The notes below the pieces were generated by a model. That model was not told the DNA's origin. It saw only the letters and a program-made list of their open reading frames with translations, and made no database searches. From Marinomonas sp. CT5 (lineage in GTDB: Bacteria; Pseudomonadota; Gammaproteobacteria; Pseudomonadales; Marinomonadaceae), in NCBI RefSeq assembly GCF_018336975.1, contig NZ_CP025572.1:3581112-3645111 (forward strand): a stretch of 64,000 bases of DNA. Reading direction: 5' to 3'. Position 1 is the first letter of the stretch. Every line of letters starts with the position of its first letter. The translations under genes were made by a program, and so were the position numbers. Shown piece by piece: positions 36,703 to 45,635 of this stretch.

Positions 36703-37602
36703 ATGAAGATAGCACTCGATCCCTATATGCACCGTCACCTTTCTTTAGAAGATTTGTGCCGAGCCACTAAAGAAATGGGCTACGACCACATCGAACTGTC
36801 GCCTCGTGCTGATTTTTTACAGTGGTGGACGCGTCCTCGCGTATATCCTGAACGTTTGCAAAACTTTAAAAAAGCCATGAAAGATCATGACGTTTCTTTG
36901 TCCACTATCCAACCCATGTATCGTTGGTCTAGCCCATACGAAGACGAATGGAAAATGGCTATGGATAACTGGAAAAGAACCATAGAAATTGCCGTTGAAC
37001 TGGATAATCCGTTACTGATTTCTGAATTTGGTCGTGGTGGATCTCCTGAACGTTCTAATACTGACCGTCAGGGTATTCACACACCAGAAGCTTGTGAAAA
37101 TGCATTTTGGCGCTCTATGGATGTGCTTGTCCCTCTGCTAGAAAAAGAAGGTTTAACCTTGTGTGTGGAGCCGCACCCAGAAGACTGGGTGGAAGAGATG
37201 GCTCCTGCTATCGATATTATCAAAACTATTAATTCGCCTGCGGTCCAATGTTCATACATTGCACCTCACTCGTTTTACTACGGAGATGACTTGGCAGAGA
37301 CGATTCGCTCAACAAAAGGCATCTTGCAGCACGCTCGTGTAGCAGATACCTACAATCATAAAGGCTCTTCACAATTACGTTACATTGTCAATCCGCCAGG
37401 CTCTAACGCTCGAGTACATCAACATTTGGATATGGGCGAAGGCGAAGTAGACTGGGATACTTTCTTTAAGACACTACACGAAATTGGTTTTGATGGAGTG
37501 CTGTCCAGCTGTGTCTTTGCCTGGGAAGAAAGAGCGGAACAATCGTCTCGCTTTATGCGCGATGAAATCCAACTTTATGTTGATAAATATTGGCAAAAAT
37601 AA
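36703..37602 (+). CDS. TIM-barrel isomerase/epimerase, IolH-like
   Basis: The 299-residue protein begins MKIALDPYMHRHLSLEDLCR and carries HIELSPRADFLQWW, TIQPMYRWSSPYEDEWKMA and LCVEPHPEDWVEEM. This pattern follows IolH of Bacillus, a TIM-barrel protein of the inositol operon with an isomerase-type fold but an incompletely defined reaction. Metal ligands are likely in EPHPEDW, SYIAPHSFYY and the C-terminal half. It is 53 bp after the iolI-like gene. Confidence 0.82.
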   Translation: MKIALDPYMHRHLSLEDLCRATKEMGYDHIELSPRADFLQWWTRPRVYPERLQNFKKAMKDHDVSLSTIQPMYRWSSPYEDEWKMAMDNWKRTIEIAVELDNPLLISEFGRGGSPERSNTDRQGIHTPEACENAFWRSMDVLVPLLEKEGLTLCVEPHPEDWVEEMAPAIDIIKTINSPAVQCSYIAPHSFYYGDDLAETIRSTKGILQHARVADTYNHKGSSQLRYIVNPPGSNARVHQHLDMGEGEVDWDTFFKTLHEIGFDGVLSSCVFAWEERAEQSSRFMRDEIQLYVDKYWQK

Positions 37603-37647
37603 AAATTTGATAAACACACCACAAAAATAATTATTGAGGAAACTAGA

Positions 37648-38658
37648 ATGACAATTAAAATTGGCGTAATTGGTGTTGGTGCTATTGGCGCAGATCACAC
37701 TCGACGCATCACAAACAAATTAACAGGTGCAGAAGTAGTTGCACTGACAGATGTGAACCAAGAGCAGGCAGAGAATGTAAAAAATTCGTTAGGTCTTAAT
37801 GCGACAGTTTATAAAGATGGCCATGAACTTATCGAAAAAGGCGGTGTTGATGCCGTATTAGTAACGTCTTGGGGTGGCACTCATGAAGAATATGTTCTGG
37901 CTGCTATAAAAGCTGGCAAATATGTTTTTTGCGAAAAACCACTAGCAACAACAGCTCAAGGCTGCCAAAACATTGTGGACGCGGAAATAGCTGCAGGAAA
38001 GCGCTTAGTACAGGTTGGCTTCATGCGCCCATACGACTCTGGCTACAAAATGCTTAAAAAAGCCATTGACTCTGGAGCCATTGGTGAACCATTAATGATT
38101 CATGCTGCTCACAGAAATCCGAGCGTTCCAGAAATGTACATTACTCCGATGGCCATTCATGACACGCTAATACATGAATTAGACGTATTCCGCTGGTTAC
38201 TAGATGACGAGTACGTATCTGCACAAGTCGTTTTCCCTCGTAAATCTAAATACGCGCACGATAAAGTCGCTGATCCACAAATCGTTATGCTGGAAACTAA
38301 AAAAGGCACTCGTATAGACGTTGAGGTTTTCGTAAATTGTCAATACGGTTACGACATCCAGTGTTCTGTAGTAGGTGAAGAAGGTGTAGTAAATTTACCT
38401 GAACCTCAAGCACTAAGCATGCGTAAAAACGCCAACTTAGGGCAGTCTATCTTAACCGACTGGAAAGACCGTTTTATTGAATCTTACGACGTTGAATTAC
38501 AAGACTTCGTGAATGGTGTTCAAGCAGGTAAATTAACCGGCCCATCTTCTTGGAATGGTCTTGCTGCAGCCGTATCTGGAGATGCATGCGTTAAAGCACA
38601 GGAAAGCGGTTTGATTGAACCAATCAACTTGCCAGATCGCCCAGAGTTTTACCGTTAA
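37648..38658 (+). CDS. iolG: Inositol 2-dehydrogenase IolG (Gfo/Idh/MocA family)
   Basis: The 336-residue protein has the NAD-binding [16 protein letters not shown] (residues 5-20), the catalytic-lysine motif FCEKPLATT near 96, and the active-site [14 protein letters not shown] (Asp and His near 171-176). These fit myo-inositol 2-dehydrogenase, which makes scyllo-inosose. It is the last gene of the iolI-iolH-iolG unit and is followed by a terminator at 38672-38702. Confidence 0.92.
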   Translation: MTIKIGVIGVGAIGADHTRRITNKLTGAEVVALTDVNQEQAENVKNSLGLNATVYKDGHELIEKGGVDAVLVTSWGGTHEEYVLAAIKAGKYVFCEKPLATTAQGCQNIVDAEIAAGKRLVQVGFMRPYDSGYKMLKKAIDSGAIGEPLMIHAAHRNPSVPEMYITPMAIHDTLIHELDVFRWLLDDEYVSAQVVFPRKSKYAHDKVADPQIVMLETKKGTRIDVEVFVNCQYGYDIQCSVVGEEGVVNLPEPQALSMRKNANLGQSILTDWKDRFIESYDVELQDFVNGVQAGKLTGPSSWNGLAAAVSGDACVKAQESGLIEPINLPDRPEFYR

Positions 38659-38671
38659 TAATTAGGCTTGT

Positions 38672-38702
38672 GTCGCCACGCAAATAAGCTTGGCGACTTT
38701 TT
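38672..38702 (+). terminator. Rho-independent terminator after iolG
   Basis: GTCGCCA and TGGCGAC pair around a 12-base loop and are followed by TTTTT. Confidence 0.82.
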
Positions 38703-38779
38703 AATGACTTGCAAGCAGTTTTTGTGTTTTATGACATCTCTAGTATTTGACTTATCATCTACAGAGGCAGAATCGCATA

Positions 38780-39589
38780 ATGGTAACCAAACATAGCTTA
38801 TCTCTTACTCCAGCCATACGTGAAGTATATTTTGGCTTCGTCAAACACCCTGCAAAAAGCACGTTAGGACCTCGTATTCAGCGAGGCGTAGAGTTTGTAT
38901 ATGTACTCACTGGCAAAGTAGACATTGTCGTGGATGGGAAACAATACTCTCTGATGCCAAGCCATATGGCGATGCAACTTCCAAACAAAGAAGAACTGTT
39001 TATTTTTCATAGCGAACAGCAAACAGAACACTCTTGGTGCCAGTTAGATTTTCACGAATGTCCTGATGAACTTATCGAGCACTTAGCGTCCTTACCCTGT
39101 ATTTTACCCGTTACCCAGGAGATTGAGCAATTAATGGAGTTGGGGTTAAGTATCACGAATACACAAACAGTTAATAATCAGACGATTTTATATCGACTGG
39201 GCGAAACCTTATTACAGTATTATCAAGAAATTGCTTACTTAGAAAAAAGTGCTCGCCCTCATCCCACCTCACGCGTAGTCAGATATGCAATTCACTATAT
39301 ACAACAGAATTTCTCGACTAACATTCAACTTGACGATCTAGCCTCTGCTTCTTATTGTTCAATTAATCATTTGATCAACCAGTTCAAAGCCAGCTTTCAC
39401 ATGACACCTATGCGCTACCTTTGGCAATTTCGGCTAGACCGTTCTGAAGGCTTGCTGCGTCACACTAGCCTACCCATATCAGTGATTGCAGAACAATGCG
39501 GCTTCGCCTCTCCCTTTCACTTTTCACGTCTGTTTAAGCTTCGGCATCAGCTATCGCCTAGCCAGTATCGCCAAGATAAAACTGAATAA
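38780..39589 (+). CDS. AraC-family regulator of the Moc-like genes (inferred)
   Basis: From the ATG at 38780 (AGAGG site upstream; a TTG at 38747 is less likely) the protein is 269 residues. It has an AraC-type cupin ligand domain (GVEFVYVLTGKVDIVVDGK) and a C-terminal double HTH (LDDLASASYCSINHLINQFKA, then VIAEQCGFASPFHFSRLFK). It stands directly upstream of the mocD/E/F-like genes on the same strand, so local activation by a cyclitol is the simplest proposal. Confidence 0.88.
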   Translation: MVTKHSLSLTPAIREVYFGFVKHPAKSTLGPRIQRGVEFVYVLTGKVDIVVDGKQYSLMPSHMAMQLPNKEELFIFHSEQQTEHSWCQLDFHECPDELIEHLASLPCILPVTQEIEQLMELGLSITNTQTVNNQTILYRLGETLLQYYQEIAYLEKSARPHPTSRVVRYAIHYIQQNFSTNIQLDDLASASYCSINHLINQFKASFHMTPMRYLWQFRLDRSEGLLRHTSLPISVIAEQCGFASPFHFSRLFKLRHQLSPSQYRQDKTE

Positions 39590-39789
39590 CCTTATAAATA
39601 AGTAAATTTGAATTCCTTTAACGCTGCATCGATAAAGCGAATCGTATCGTAAAATTAGCACTCTATGTGATCCTAGATATCTATTTCAAAATCCCAGTCA
39701 TGTACCAACACATTATAAGTGGCGCACAATAAAACCATAAGATAAGCGTGATGCCGCCATCAATATCACCTTATAACCAATAAAAATAA

Positions 39790-39805
39790 CAACTGATATC
39801 AGTTG
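39790..39805. promoter_or_regulatory. 16-bp perfect palindrome CAACTGATATCAGTTG upstream of mocD-like gene
   Basis: The site lies 36 bp before the ATG at 39842 in a 252-bp gap. Perfect even palindromes of this size are typical of LacI-family operators, and a LacI regulator is encoded at 30428-31459. A weaker split version (AACTG ... ATATCAG) lies just upstream of that LacI gene. Confidence 0.5.
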
Positions 39806-39841
39806 CTTAATGTAAACCTGATATTACTTATGGAGCCCAAT

Positions 39842-40873
39842 ATGCCAACCAGAGTAACTTACGACTACAGTTTGACGGGCGATGCGAGCCAAAAAGCACA
39901 GCAACAAGGCCTCGTGTCTGCCACCTGGTATCAAACAGACATTCCAAGAAAAACCATGAAAGCTTTGATGAAGCGTTCGGATGCGCCTGCGATTCGTGAT
40001 ACCGCCATTTGGTTTATTGCGCTTTTTGTTTTCGCAGGGATGATAAATTTCGCCTGGGGAACTTGGTGGGTGGCTCCTTTGTTTTTTATCTATGCATTAC
40101 TCTATGGGACAGCCTCAGATTCTCGTTGGCACGAATGTAGTCATGGCACAGCATTCAAAACCCCTTGGATGAATAGTGTTGTCTATTATATCGCGAGCTT
40201 TATGGTAATTCGCGAACCCAAGATTTGGAAATGGAGCCATGCTCGCCATCATACAGACACTATTGTGGTTGGACGCGATTATGAAATTATGGGGCGTCGC
40301 CCAACGCGTGTATTACGTCATATTCTTGCCCTATTTGGTCTGCCACAAACATGGGGAACATTAAAAAGCTTAACTCGCCATGCGTTAGGTCGACTATCTA
40401 CCGATGAGAACAGTTTTGTTCCGGCCTCTGAATATAAGTCTATATTTCAAACTGCGCGTCTCATGCTGATTCTATACGTAGTTATCATTGCGACAGCTGT
40501 GTATTTTCGCTCTTGGTACTTTGCCATGATGATTGGCCCATTACCGGCGATGGCTGGTGTATGGCTAGCCTATATATTTGGATTAACCCAGCACGCTGGA
40601 TTAGCCGAAAATGTGTTAGATCATCGTCAAAATTGCCGCACAATTTACATGAATCCAGTAATGCGCTTTCTCTACTGGAATATGAATTACCACACAGAAC
40701 ATCATATGTTCCCGATGGTGCCTTACCATCAACTTCCTCAGCTTCACCAACTGATGAAAGGAGACTGCCCGCCAGTTTACCCAAGCACATGGAGCGCACT
40801 CAAAGAAGTTGTCTCTGCAATGTGGCGCCAACGCAAAGACCCGAATTATTCCATAAAACGAGAAAATTTCTAA
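39842..40873 (+). CDS. mocD: Fatty-acid-desaturase-like di-iron oxygenase, MocD-like
   Basis: From ATG 39842 (GGAG seven bases upstream) the protein has 343 residues, four or so membrane segments, and all three His boxes of membrane di-iron oxygenases: HECSH at residues 97-101, HARHH at 133-137, and HTEHH at 284-288. It is followed by a Rieske ferredoxin and a ferredoxin reductase gene, the same order as mocDEF of rhizobia. There the three are needed to demethylate the rhizopine 3-O-methyl-scyllo-inosamine. An oxidative O-demethylase for a methylated or amino cyclitol is the inferred role; a lipid desaturase is the alternative. Confidence 0.8.
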   Translation: MPTRVTYDYSLTGDASQKAQQQGLVSATWYQTDIPRKTMKALMKRSDAPAIRDTAIWFIALFVFAGMINFAWGTWWVAPLFFIYALLYGTASDSRWHECSHGTAFKTPWMNSVVYYIASFMVIREPKIWKWSHARHHTDTIVVGRDYEIMGRRPTRVLRHILALFGLPQTWGTLKSLTRHALGRLSTDENSFVPASEYKSIFQTARLMLILYVVIIATAVYFRSWYFAMMIGPLPAMAGVWLAYIFGLTQHAGLAENVLDHRQNCRTIYMNPVMRFLYWNMNYHTEHHMFPMVPYHQLPQLHQLMKGDCPPVYPSTWSALKEVVSAMWRQRKDPNYSIKRENF

Positions 40874-40969
40874 TGCCCCCTAATGGCTCATGCTTAACAA
40901 AGGATTAAGCTCTGGAATTAATAAGTATCTAATCATTCTATAAAAACAATTAAAAACGGGAGAACAACT

Positions 40970-41290
40970 ATGTCTAACTGGATTGAAGTATGCCCTCTGG
41001 ATGAGATCGACGAAGAAGATGTCATCCCCTTTAACCATAGTGAACAAACCTTTGCTATTTATCGCTGCCCTGAAGGCGAAGTATTTGCCACTAGCGGCTT
41101 GTGCACCCATGAACGCATTCATCTTGCTGACGGTTTGGTAATGAATGAAATCATTGAATGCCCCAAACACAACGGCAGGTTTAATTACAAAAATGGGCAA
41201 GCACTCGGCGCACCTGTATGTGAGCATTTAAAAACCTTTAACACCAAGGTTGAAAATGACGTTATTTACCTAGAATTAAACACCCAATAA
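40970..41290 (+). CDS. mocE: Rieske [2Fe-2S] ferredoxin, MocE-like
   Basis: The 106-residue soluble protein has the two Rieske cluster motifs, C45-T-H47 (GLCTHERIHLADG) and C64-P-K-H67 (ECPKHNGRFNYKNG), in the small-ferredoxin form used by oxygenases. The NGQALGAPVCEHLKTF end is typical of such carriers. It should pass electrons from the reductase at 41317 to the di-iron oxygenase at 39842. The gaps to its neighbours are 96 and 26 bp. Confidence 0.9.
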   Translation: MSNWIEVCPLDEIDEEDVIPFNHSEQTFAIYRCPEGEVFATSGLCTHERIHLADGLVMNEIIECPKHNGRFNYKNGQALGAPVCEHLKTFNTKVENDVIYLELNTQ

Positions 41291-41316
41291 TTAAGCAGCC
41301 TCGAGGTAAGTATCCC

Positions 41317-42552
41317 ATGAATTCAATGTTAATCATCGGGGCCGGAGAAGCTGGTGTCCGTGCAGCACTTAAATTGCGAGAATTAAATTCGAGTGTTCCT
41401 ATCACCATAATTGAAATGGAAAAAGGCGATCCATATGAACGCCCACCACTGTCAAAATCGAGCCTAACTGCCGAATTATTCGAGCCTAAAAACATTGTGA
41501 CAAAAGCTCAGCTAACAGAACAACACATTCAGTTCATAGATGGTGTGCTTGTTGAGTCCATTGACGCTCAAGCTAAGCAGGTAACCTTATCTAATCACAA
41601 AAAATTAATGTTCGATAAGTTACTCATAGCTACTGGGGCATCTGCACGTACCCTACCATTCGCCAATGCCTCTGAAGAGGACCTTGAGCACTTCGTGTTT
41701 ACTTTACGAACAGCAAGCGACTGTCAACGAATACGAAGCAAGGTATTAGCAGGACAAAAAGTCGTGCTAATTGGCGCAGGTTTTATTGGTTTAGAGTTAG
41801 CTGCTAGCCTTCAAGCACAACAAATAAAAGTCACTGTACTCGAGACTCAGCCACGAATTCTACAAAGAGCAGTGCCTGAAGCAGTTGCTCGAATACTACA
41901 CCAAGCACATCATCAAAACGGTACCGAAATTAAGCTTAATTCGTCTATTGAAAATGTCACTTTTGATCATCAAGCACGCATCACCCTGTCGTCAGGAGAG
42001 CATCTGGATGCAGACTGGCTTGTGGTCGGCATCGGCTCTATCCCCAACATAAATATTGCACAGCAAGCAGAACTAGAAATTGACAACGGTATCAAAGTTA
42101 ACATACAGATGCAGACATCTCACAAGGATATTTATGCTGCGGGCGATGTGTGTTCTTTTCCTTATACCGTCACTCAGCAGCGAGTCCGCTTGGAGTCTTG
42201 GCGCTGTGCACAAGAGCAAGCAGAAGTTGCAGCTCAAAACATGCTTGGAGGCCGTAAAGTATACGACCTAGCTCCTTGGTTTTGGTCAGACCAATACAAT
42301 CTAGGTTTGCAGATGGTTGGGTTGCCTCTAGGAGCCACACATTCAGTGACTCGGTTATTAGGAGAGTCGTCTTGTTTGCATTTTGAAGCTCACAGTGACG
42401 GGCATCTTTTATCAGCGTGCGGGGTTGGTGTCGGTAACCAAATAGCTAAGGACATAAAACTTGCTGAACGCCTTATTAACCAAAGAAAAACAGTATCAAT
42501 AGAAGAGTTAGCAGACCCGTACGTCAAACTTAAAGACCTTTTGAAAAAGTAG
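41317..42552 (+). CDS. mocF: FAD-dependent ferredoxin reductase, MocF-like
   Basis: The 411-residue protein has an FAD-binding Rossmann site (LIIGAGEAGVRAALKLRE, residues 4-21), an NAD-binding site (VVLIGAGFIGLELAASLQ near 150), the ATG motif (LLIATGASARTLPF) and the DVCSFPY-type FAD-ribityl site (IYAAGDVCSFPYT near 270). This is the oxygenase-coupled ferredoxin reductase family (rubredoxin, putidaredoxin and phthalate types). It completes a three-component electron chain with the Rieske protein and the MocD-like oxygenase. Confidence 0.9.
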   Translation: MNSMLIIGAGEAGVRAALKLRELNSSVPITIIEMEKGDPYERPPLSKSSLTAELFEPKNIVTKAQLTEQHIQFIDGVLVESIDAQAKQVTLSNHKKLMFDKLLIATGASARTLPFANASEEDLEHFVFTLRTASDCQRIRSKVLAGQKVVLIGAGFIGLELAASLQAQQIKVTVLETQPRILQRAVPEAVARILHQAHHQNGTEIKLNSSIENVTFDHQARITLSSGEHLDADWLVVGIGSIPNINIAQQAELEIDNGIKVNIQMQTSHKDIYAAGDVCSFPYTVTQQRVRLESWRCAQEQAEVAAQNMLGGRKVYDLAPWFWSDQYNLGLQMVGLPLGATHSVTRLLGESSCLHFEAHSDGHLLSACGVGVGNQIAKDIKLAERLINQRKTVSIEELADPYVKLKDLLKK

Positions 42553-42562
42553 CAGGCTATCA

Positions 42563-43408
42563 ATGAATTTAATTATTTTGCAGTCCATGTGGGCAATGGA
42601 AAACATATTACCCAACGGTGAAACTCTGCCTATGCCTGACGCAGTGACTCGCATTGCTCAACATGGATTCCATGGTGTAACAGACCATATGATGGAAGCT
42701 AAAAAAGTCGCACCTTTGATGACTGAACTAAAAGCACATGGACTAACCATGGAAGGGCAATGTTTTCCAGCTAACATTGATGAACTAAAACCCGCCATTG
42801 AATTAGCCGCTCGTTATAAGCCTCATCATATCACCATCCAGCCCAATATCCGTACTCGCAATCTGAAAGAAGCGATTCAGCTGTTAGAAGGCTGGCAGCG
42901 CTTAGCAGAACAAATTGACACACCTGTATTAGTTGAAACTCACCGATACCGACTTACGAATGACTTACTTTTCACTCTAGAAATATTAGCAGAAATGCCA
43001 AATCTGAAGTTGCTAGGTGACCTCTCTCATTATGTTGCAGGGCATGAAATACCACTTGATGAAGACGCCAGTGAAGATATCAAACACTTGCAAATCATTA
43101 TGTCTCACTGCCATGCATACCATGGCAGAGTTGCCAATCGCGAGCAGGTGCAAATCCCTATCAGCTTTCCTCAACACAAACTCTGGGTCGATGCTTTTTA
43201 TGATTTATGGAAATGGGGCTTCGCTAATTGGCAACAACGTGCCAATCAAGACGATACCTTGTCGTTCACCTGCGAATTAGGAACACGCCCCTATTCAATA
43301 ACAGATCAACATAATCAAGACATTACAAATCGCTGGAATGAGTCTTTGATACTAAAGGAAATGGCCGAAGATATTTGGCAAGAAACTTATTCGTTGTCAA
43401 AAAATTAG
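42563..43408 (+). CDS. TIM-barrel sugar isomerase-like protein of unknown specificity
   Basis: The 281-residue protein follows the ferredoxin reductase by 10 bp, so it belongs to the Moc-like operon. It has xylose-isomerase-like TIM-barrel features: HGFHGVTDHMMEAKKVAP, a possible metal site VLVETHRYRLTNDL, LLGDLSHYVAGHE, MSHCHAYHGRV and FTCELGTRPYS. It is clearly different from the IolI-, IolH- and IolE-like barrels of this region, and also unlike the MocC family as I know it. A role in isomerising or dehydrating the product of the oxygenase is an inference. Confidence 0.8.
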   Translation: MNLIILQSMWAMENILPNGETLPMPDAVTRIAQHGFHGVTDHMMEAKKVAPLMTELKAHGLTMEGQCFPANIDELKPAIELAARYKPHHITIQPNIRTRNLKEAIQLLEGWQRLAEQIDTPVLVETHRYRLTNDLLFTLEILAEMPNLKLLGDLSHYVAGHEIPLDEDASEDIKHLQIIMSHCHAYHGRVANREQVQIPISFPQHKLWVDAFYDLWKWGFANWQQRANQDDTLSFTCELGTRPYSITDQHNQDITNRWNESLILKEMAEDIWQETYSLSKN

Positions 43409-43686
43409 AAAAAAACAGATTTTTCATATAAATAAAAAAATGTTTCATTTATATGCAATGGAAATGGCATACAAACACGAAAAATAAAATGCAACACTTT
43501 GTTTTTTAAAGAGATTATTTAAATAAAAACCAATCGTGATTTTTTTATTCTAATCTATTGATAATATAGAATATATATTCTAATATTACCATAGATATAT
43601 TAATCAATAAAAAAACAGCCACTTCATTTTTGACAAAGTGCTACTCACCTTGTTGTCATTTCGGCTGATATGGGAGATGAAGAATC
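43409..43686 (+). promoter_or_regulatory. AT-rich promoter region of the iolCDEA genes
   Basis: The 278-bp gap contains no gene. It is very AT-rich and contains an IolR-like operator at 43568-43581. A purine-rich GGGAGATGAAG stretch at 43673 precedes the iolC ATG. Confidence 0.6.
43568..43581. promoter_or_regulatory. IolR-like operator AGAA-TATATA-TTCT
   Basis: A perfect palindrome flanked by T and A, 106 bp upstream of iolC. It shares its N6 core (TATATA) with the site at 35482. Confidence 0.62.
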
Positions 43687-45624
43687 ATGCACAAAGATAA
43701 AACGTTAGACCTTATTTGTCTTGGACGCGCAGCAGTCGATATGTATTCAGAACAAATAGGCAGCCGTTTAGAAGACGTTAGTAGCTTTGCAAAATACCTA
43801 GGTGGCTCCTCTGGCAACATGGCTTTTGGTACTGCACGTCTTGGCCTAAAAAGTGCCATGCTAACCCGTGTAGGGAATGAGCATTTGGGGCGTTTCGTTA
43901 AAGAAGAATTGGGCCGTGCAGGCGTAGACACTAGCCATGTTATCACTGATCCAGAACGCTTAACGGCTTTGGTCATCCTAGGTATCAAAGATCAGGATAC
44001 CTTTCCCCTCATTTTCTACCGAAATGATTGTGCAGACATGGCTGTCAGTAAAGACGATTTTGACGCTGAATTTATTGGCTCAGCAAAAGCGCTTGTTATT
44101 ACTGGCACTCATTTTTCTACAGAAAGCACTTACGAAACCAGCAAACAGGCTATCGCCTATGCTAAACAAGCTGGCACAAAATGCGCTTTGGACATCGACT
44201 ACCGCCCTGTTCTTTGGGGATTAACCAGCCCCGGCGACGGTGAAACTCGCTTCATTTCTAACGCAAAAGTCTCTACTCACTTACAAAGTATTTTGGCTGA
44301 CTTTGATCTTATCGTTGGAACAGAAGAAGAAGTCCATATTGCCGGTGGAAGCACAAACACTATTGCGGCATTGAAAAAAATTCGTGAACTAAGTAACGCC
44401 ACTATAGTACTTAAACTGGGTTCTCAAGGCTGTACTGTACTTGAAGGTGCAATCCCTAACTCTATGGATGACTTAAAACTGCATGTTGGCGTTCGCGTAG
44501 ATGTACTCAACGTCCTTGGTGCTGGCGATGCGTTCATGAGTGGTTTCTTGCGAGGCTGGATTCGTGGCGAATCAGCAGAGCAATCTTGTACCTATGCCAA
44601 TGCATGTGGTGCTCTGGTTGTATCACGTCATGGTTGTGCTCCAGCTATTCCAAGTGCGGAAGAACTGGATAACTACATAGCTCGTGCGGAACAAATTAAA
44701 CGCCCAGATTTAGATCGTGAACTGAACCATTTACATCGAGTCACCACAGAGCGATTACCTTACAACTGGCAAGATCTATGTATTTTTGCTTTCGACCATC
44801 GTAAACAACTCTTTGATATGGCTCGTGAAGAAGGTGCAGATCCTTCTCGCATTAAAAGACTCAAACGCCTATTAGTTGATGCATTAGATGTAGGTGCTCG
44901 AGAGATAGGCGGCAGCCAATACGGAGTACTCATTGACGATACTTATGGTCAAGATGCGCTAAATGCTGTCACGGGTCGCGGTCTTTGGATTGGGCGTCCT
45001 GTTGAACTTCCAAGCTCTCGCCCTATTGAATTAGAAGGCGGACGTAGCATTGGATCTCGTCTTAAAAACTGGCCGAAAGAGCACATAGTAAAATGTCTTG
45101 TTTTTTATCACTCCCAAGATGAAATTGAGATGCGCACTGCTCAAGAACGCCAAGTAATCGAGCTATATAAAGCATGCTGCGCTTCAGGTCATGAACTTTT
45201 ACTGGAAATTATTCCGCCACGAGACAAAGAGTTTGATGACAGTGTGTTCACTGACTCTATCAAACGCTTCTATCACTTAGATGTACGCCCAGATTGGTGG
45301 AAACTACCTCCTCAGTCTAAGTCAAACTGGAAGGCAATTACTGACATTATCAATCATCATGATAAACATTGCCGTGGTGTAGTAATGTTAGGTCTAGATG
45401 CTCCAATGAACGAGCTCAAAGAAGGCTTTGCAAACAGTGCAGGATTCGATATTTGTAAAGGCTTTGCTGTTGGACGATCTATTTTTAGTGAGCCAAGCCG
45501 TGCATGGTTAGGAAATCGTTATAGCGATCAGCAACTTATCGACGCTATCGTATCGAATTATTTGGAACTCGTATCCTACTGGAAAGAACGTCACAGCGCT
45601 CAGCCACAACAGAAACAGGCTTAA
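43687..45624 (+). CDS. iolC: Bifunctional 5-dehydro-2-deoxygluconokinase IolC fused to DUF2090
   Basis: The protein has 645 residues. Residues 1-330 are a PfkB-family kinase: an N-terminal CLGRAAVDMYSEQIGSRLED, the GG motif YLGGSSGNMAFGTARLG, and the catalytic NVLGAGDAFMSGFLRGW with Asp281. Residues from about 335 to 640 form a DUF2090 domain (IFAFDHRKQLFDMAREEG, LLEIIPPRDKEFDD, GRSIFSEPSRAWL), which resembles a class I aldolase barrel. The kinase makes 2-deoxy-5-keto-gluconate 6-phosphate. The fused domain is thought to be the aldolase (IolJ role), and indeed no separate iolJ is seen here. Confidence 0.94.
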   Translation: MHKDKTLDLICLGRAAVDMYSEQIGSRLEDVSSFAKYLGGSSGNMAFGTARLGLKSAMLTRVGNEHLGRFVKEELGRAGVDTSHVITDPERLTALVILGIKDQDTFPLIFYRNDCADMAVSKDDFDAEFIGSAKALVITGTHFSTESTYETSKQAIAYAKQAGTKCALDIDYRPVLWGLTSPGDGETRFISNAKVSTHLQSILADFDLIVGTEEEVHIAGGSTNTIAALKKIRELSNATIVLKLGSQGCTVLEGAIPNSMDDLKLHVGVRVDVLNVLGAGDAFMSGFLRGWIRGESAEQSCTYANACGALVVSRHGCAPAIPSAEELDNYIARAEQIKRPDLDRELNHLHRVTTERLPYNWQDLCIFAFDHRKQLFDMAREEGADPSRIKRLKRLLVDALDVGAREIGGSQYGVLIDDTYGQDALNAVTGRGLWIGRPVELPSSRPIELEGGRSIGSRLKNWPKEHIVKCLVFYHSQDEIEMRTAQERQVIELYKACCASGHELLLEIIPPRDKEFDDSVFTDSIKRFYHLDVRPDWWKLPPQSKSNWKAITDIINHHDKHCRGVVMLGLDAPMNELKEGFANSAGFDICKGFAVGRSIFSEPSRAWLGNRYSDQQLIDAIVSNYLELVSYWKERHSAQPQQKQA

Positions 45625-45635
45625 AGGAAACCCAC

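Noticed and set aside
39842..40873. Ordinary membrane-lipid fatty acid desaturase
   Set aside because: Not excluded by the His boxes alone, but a dedicated Rieske ferredoxin and reductase in the same operon within inositol genes fit the MocDEF plan better.
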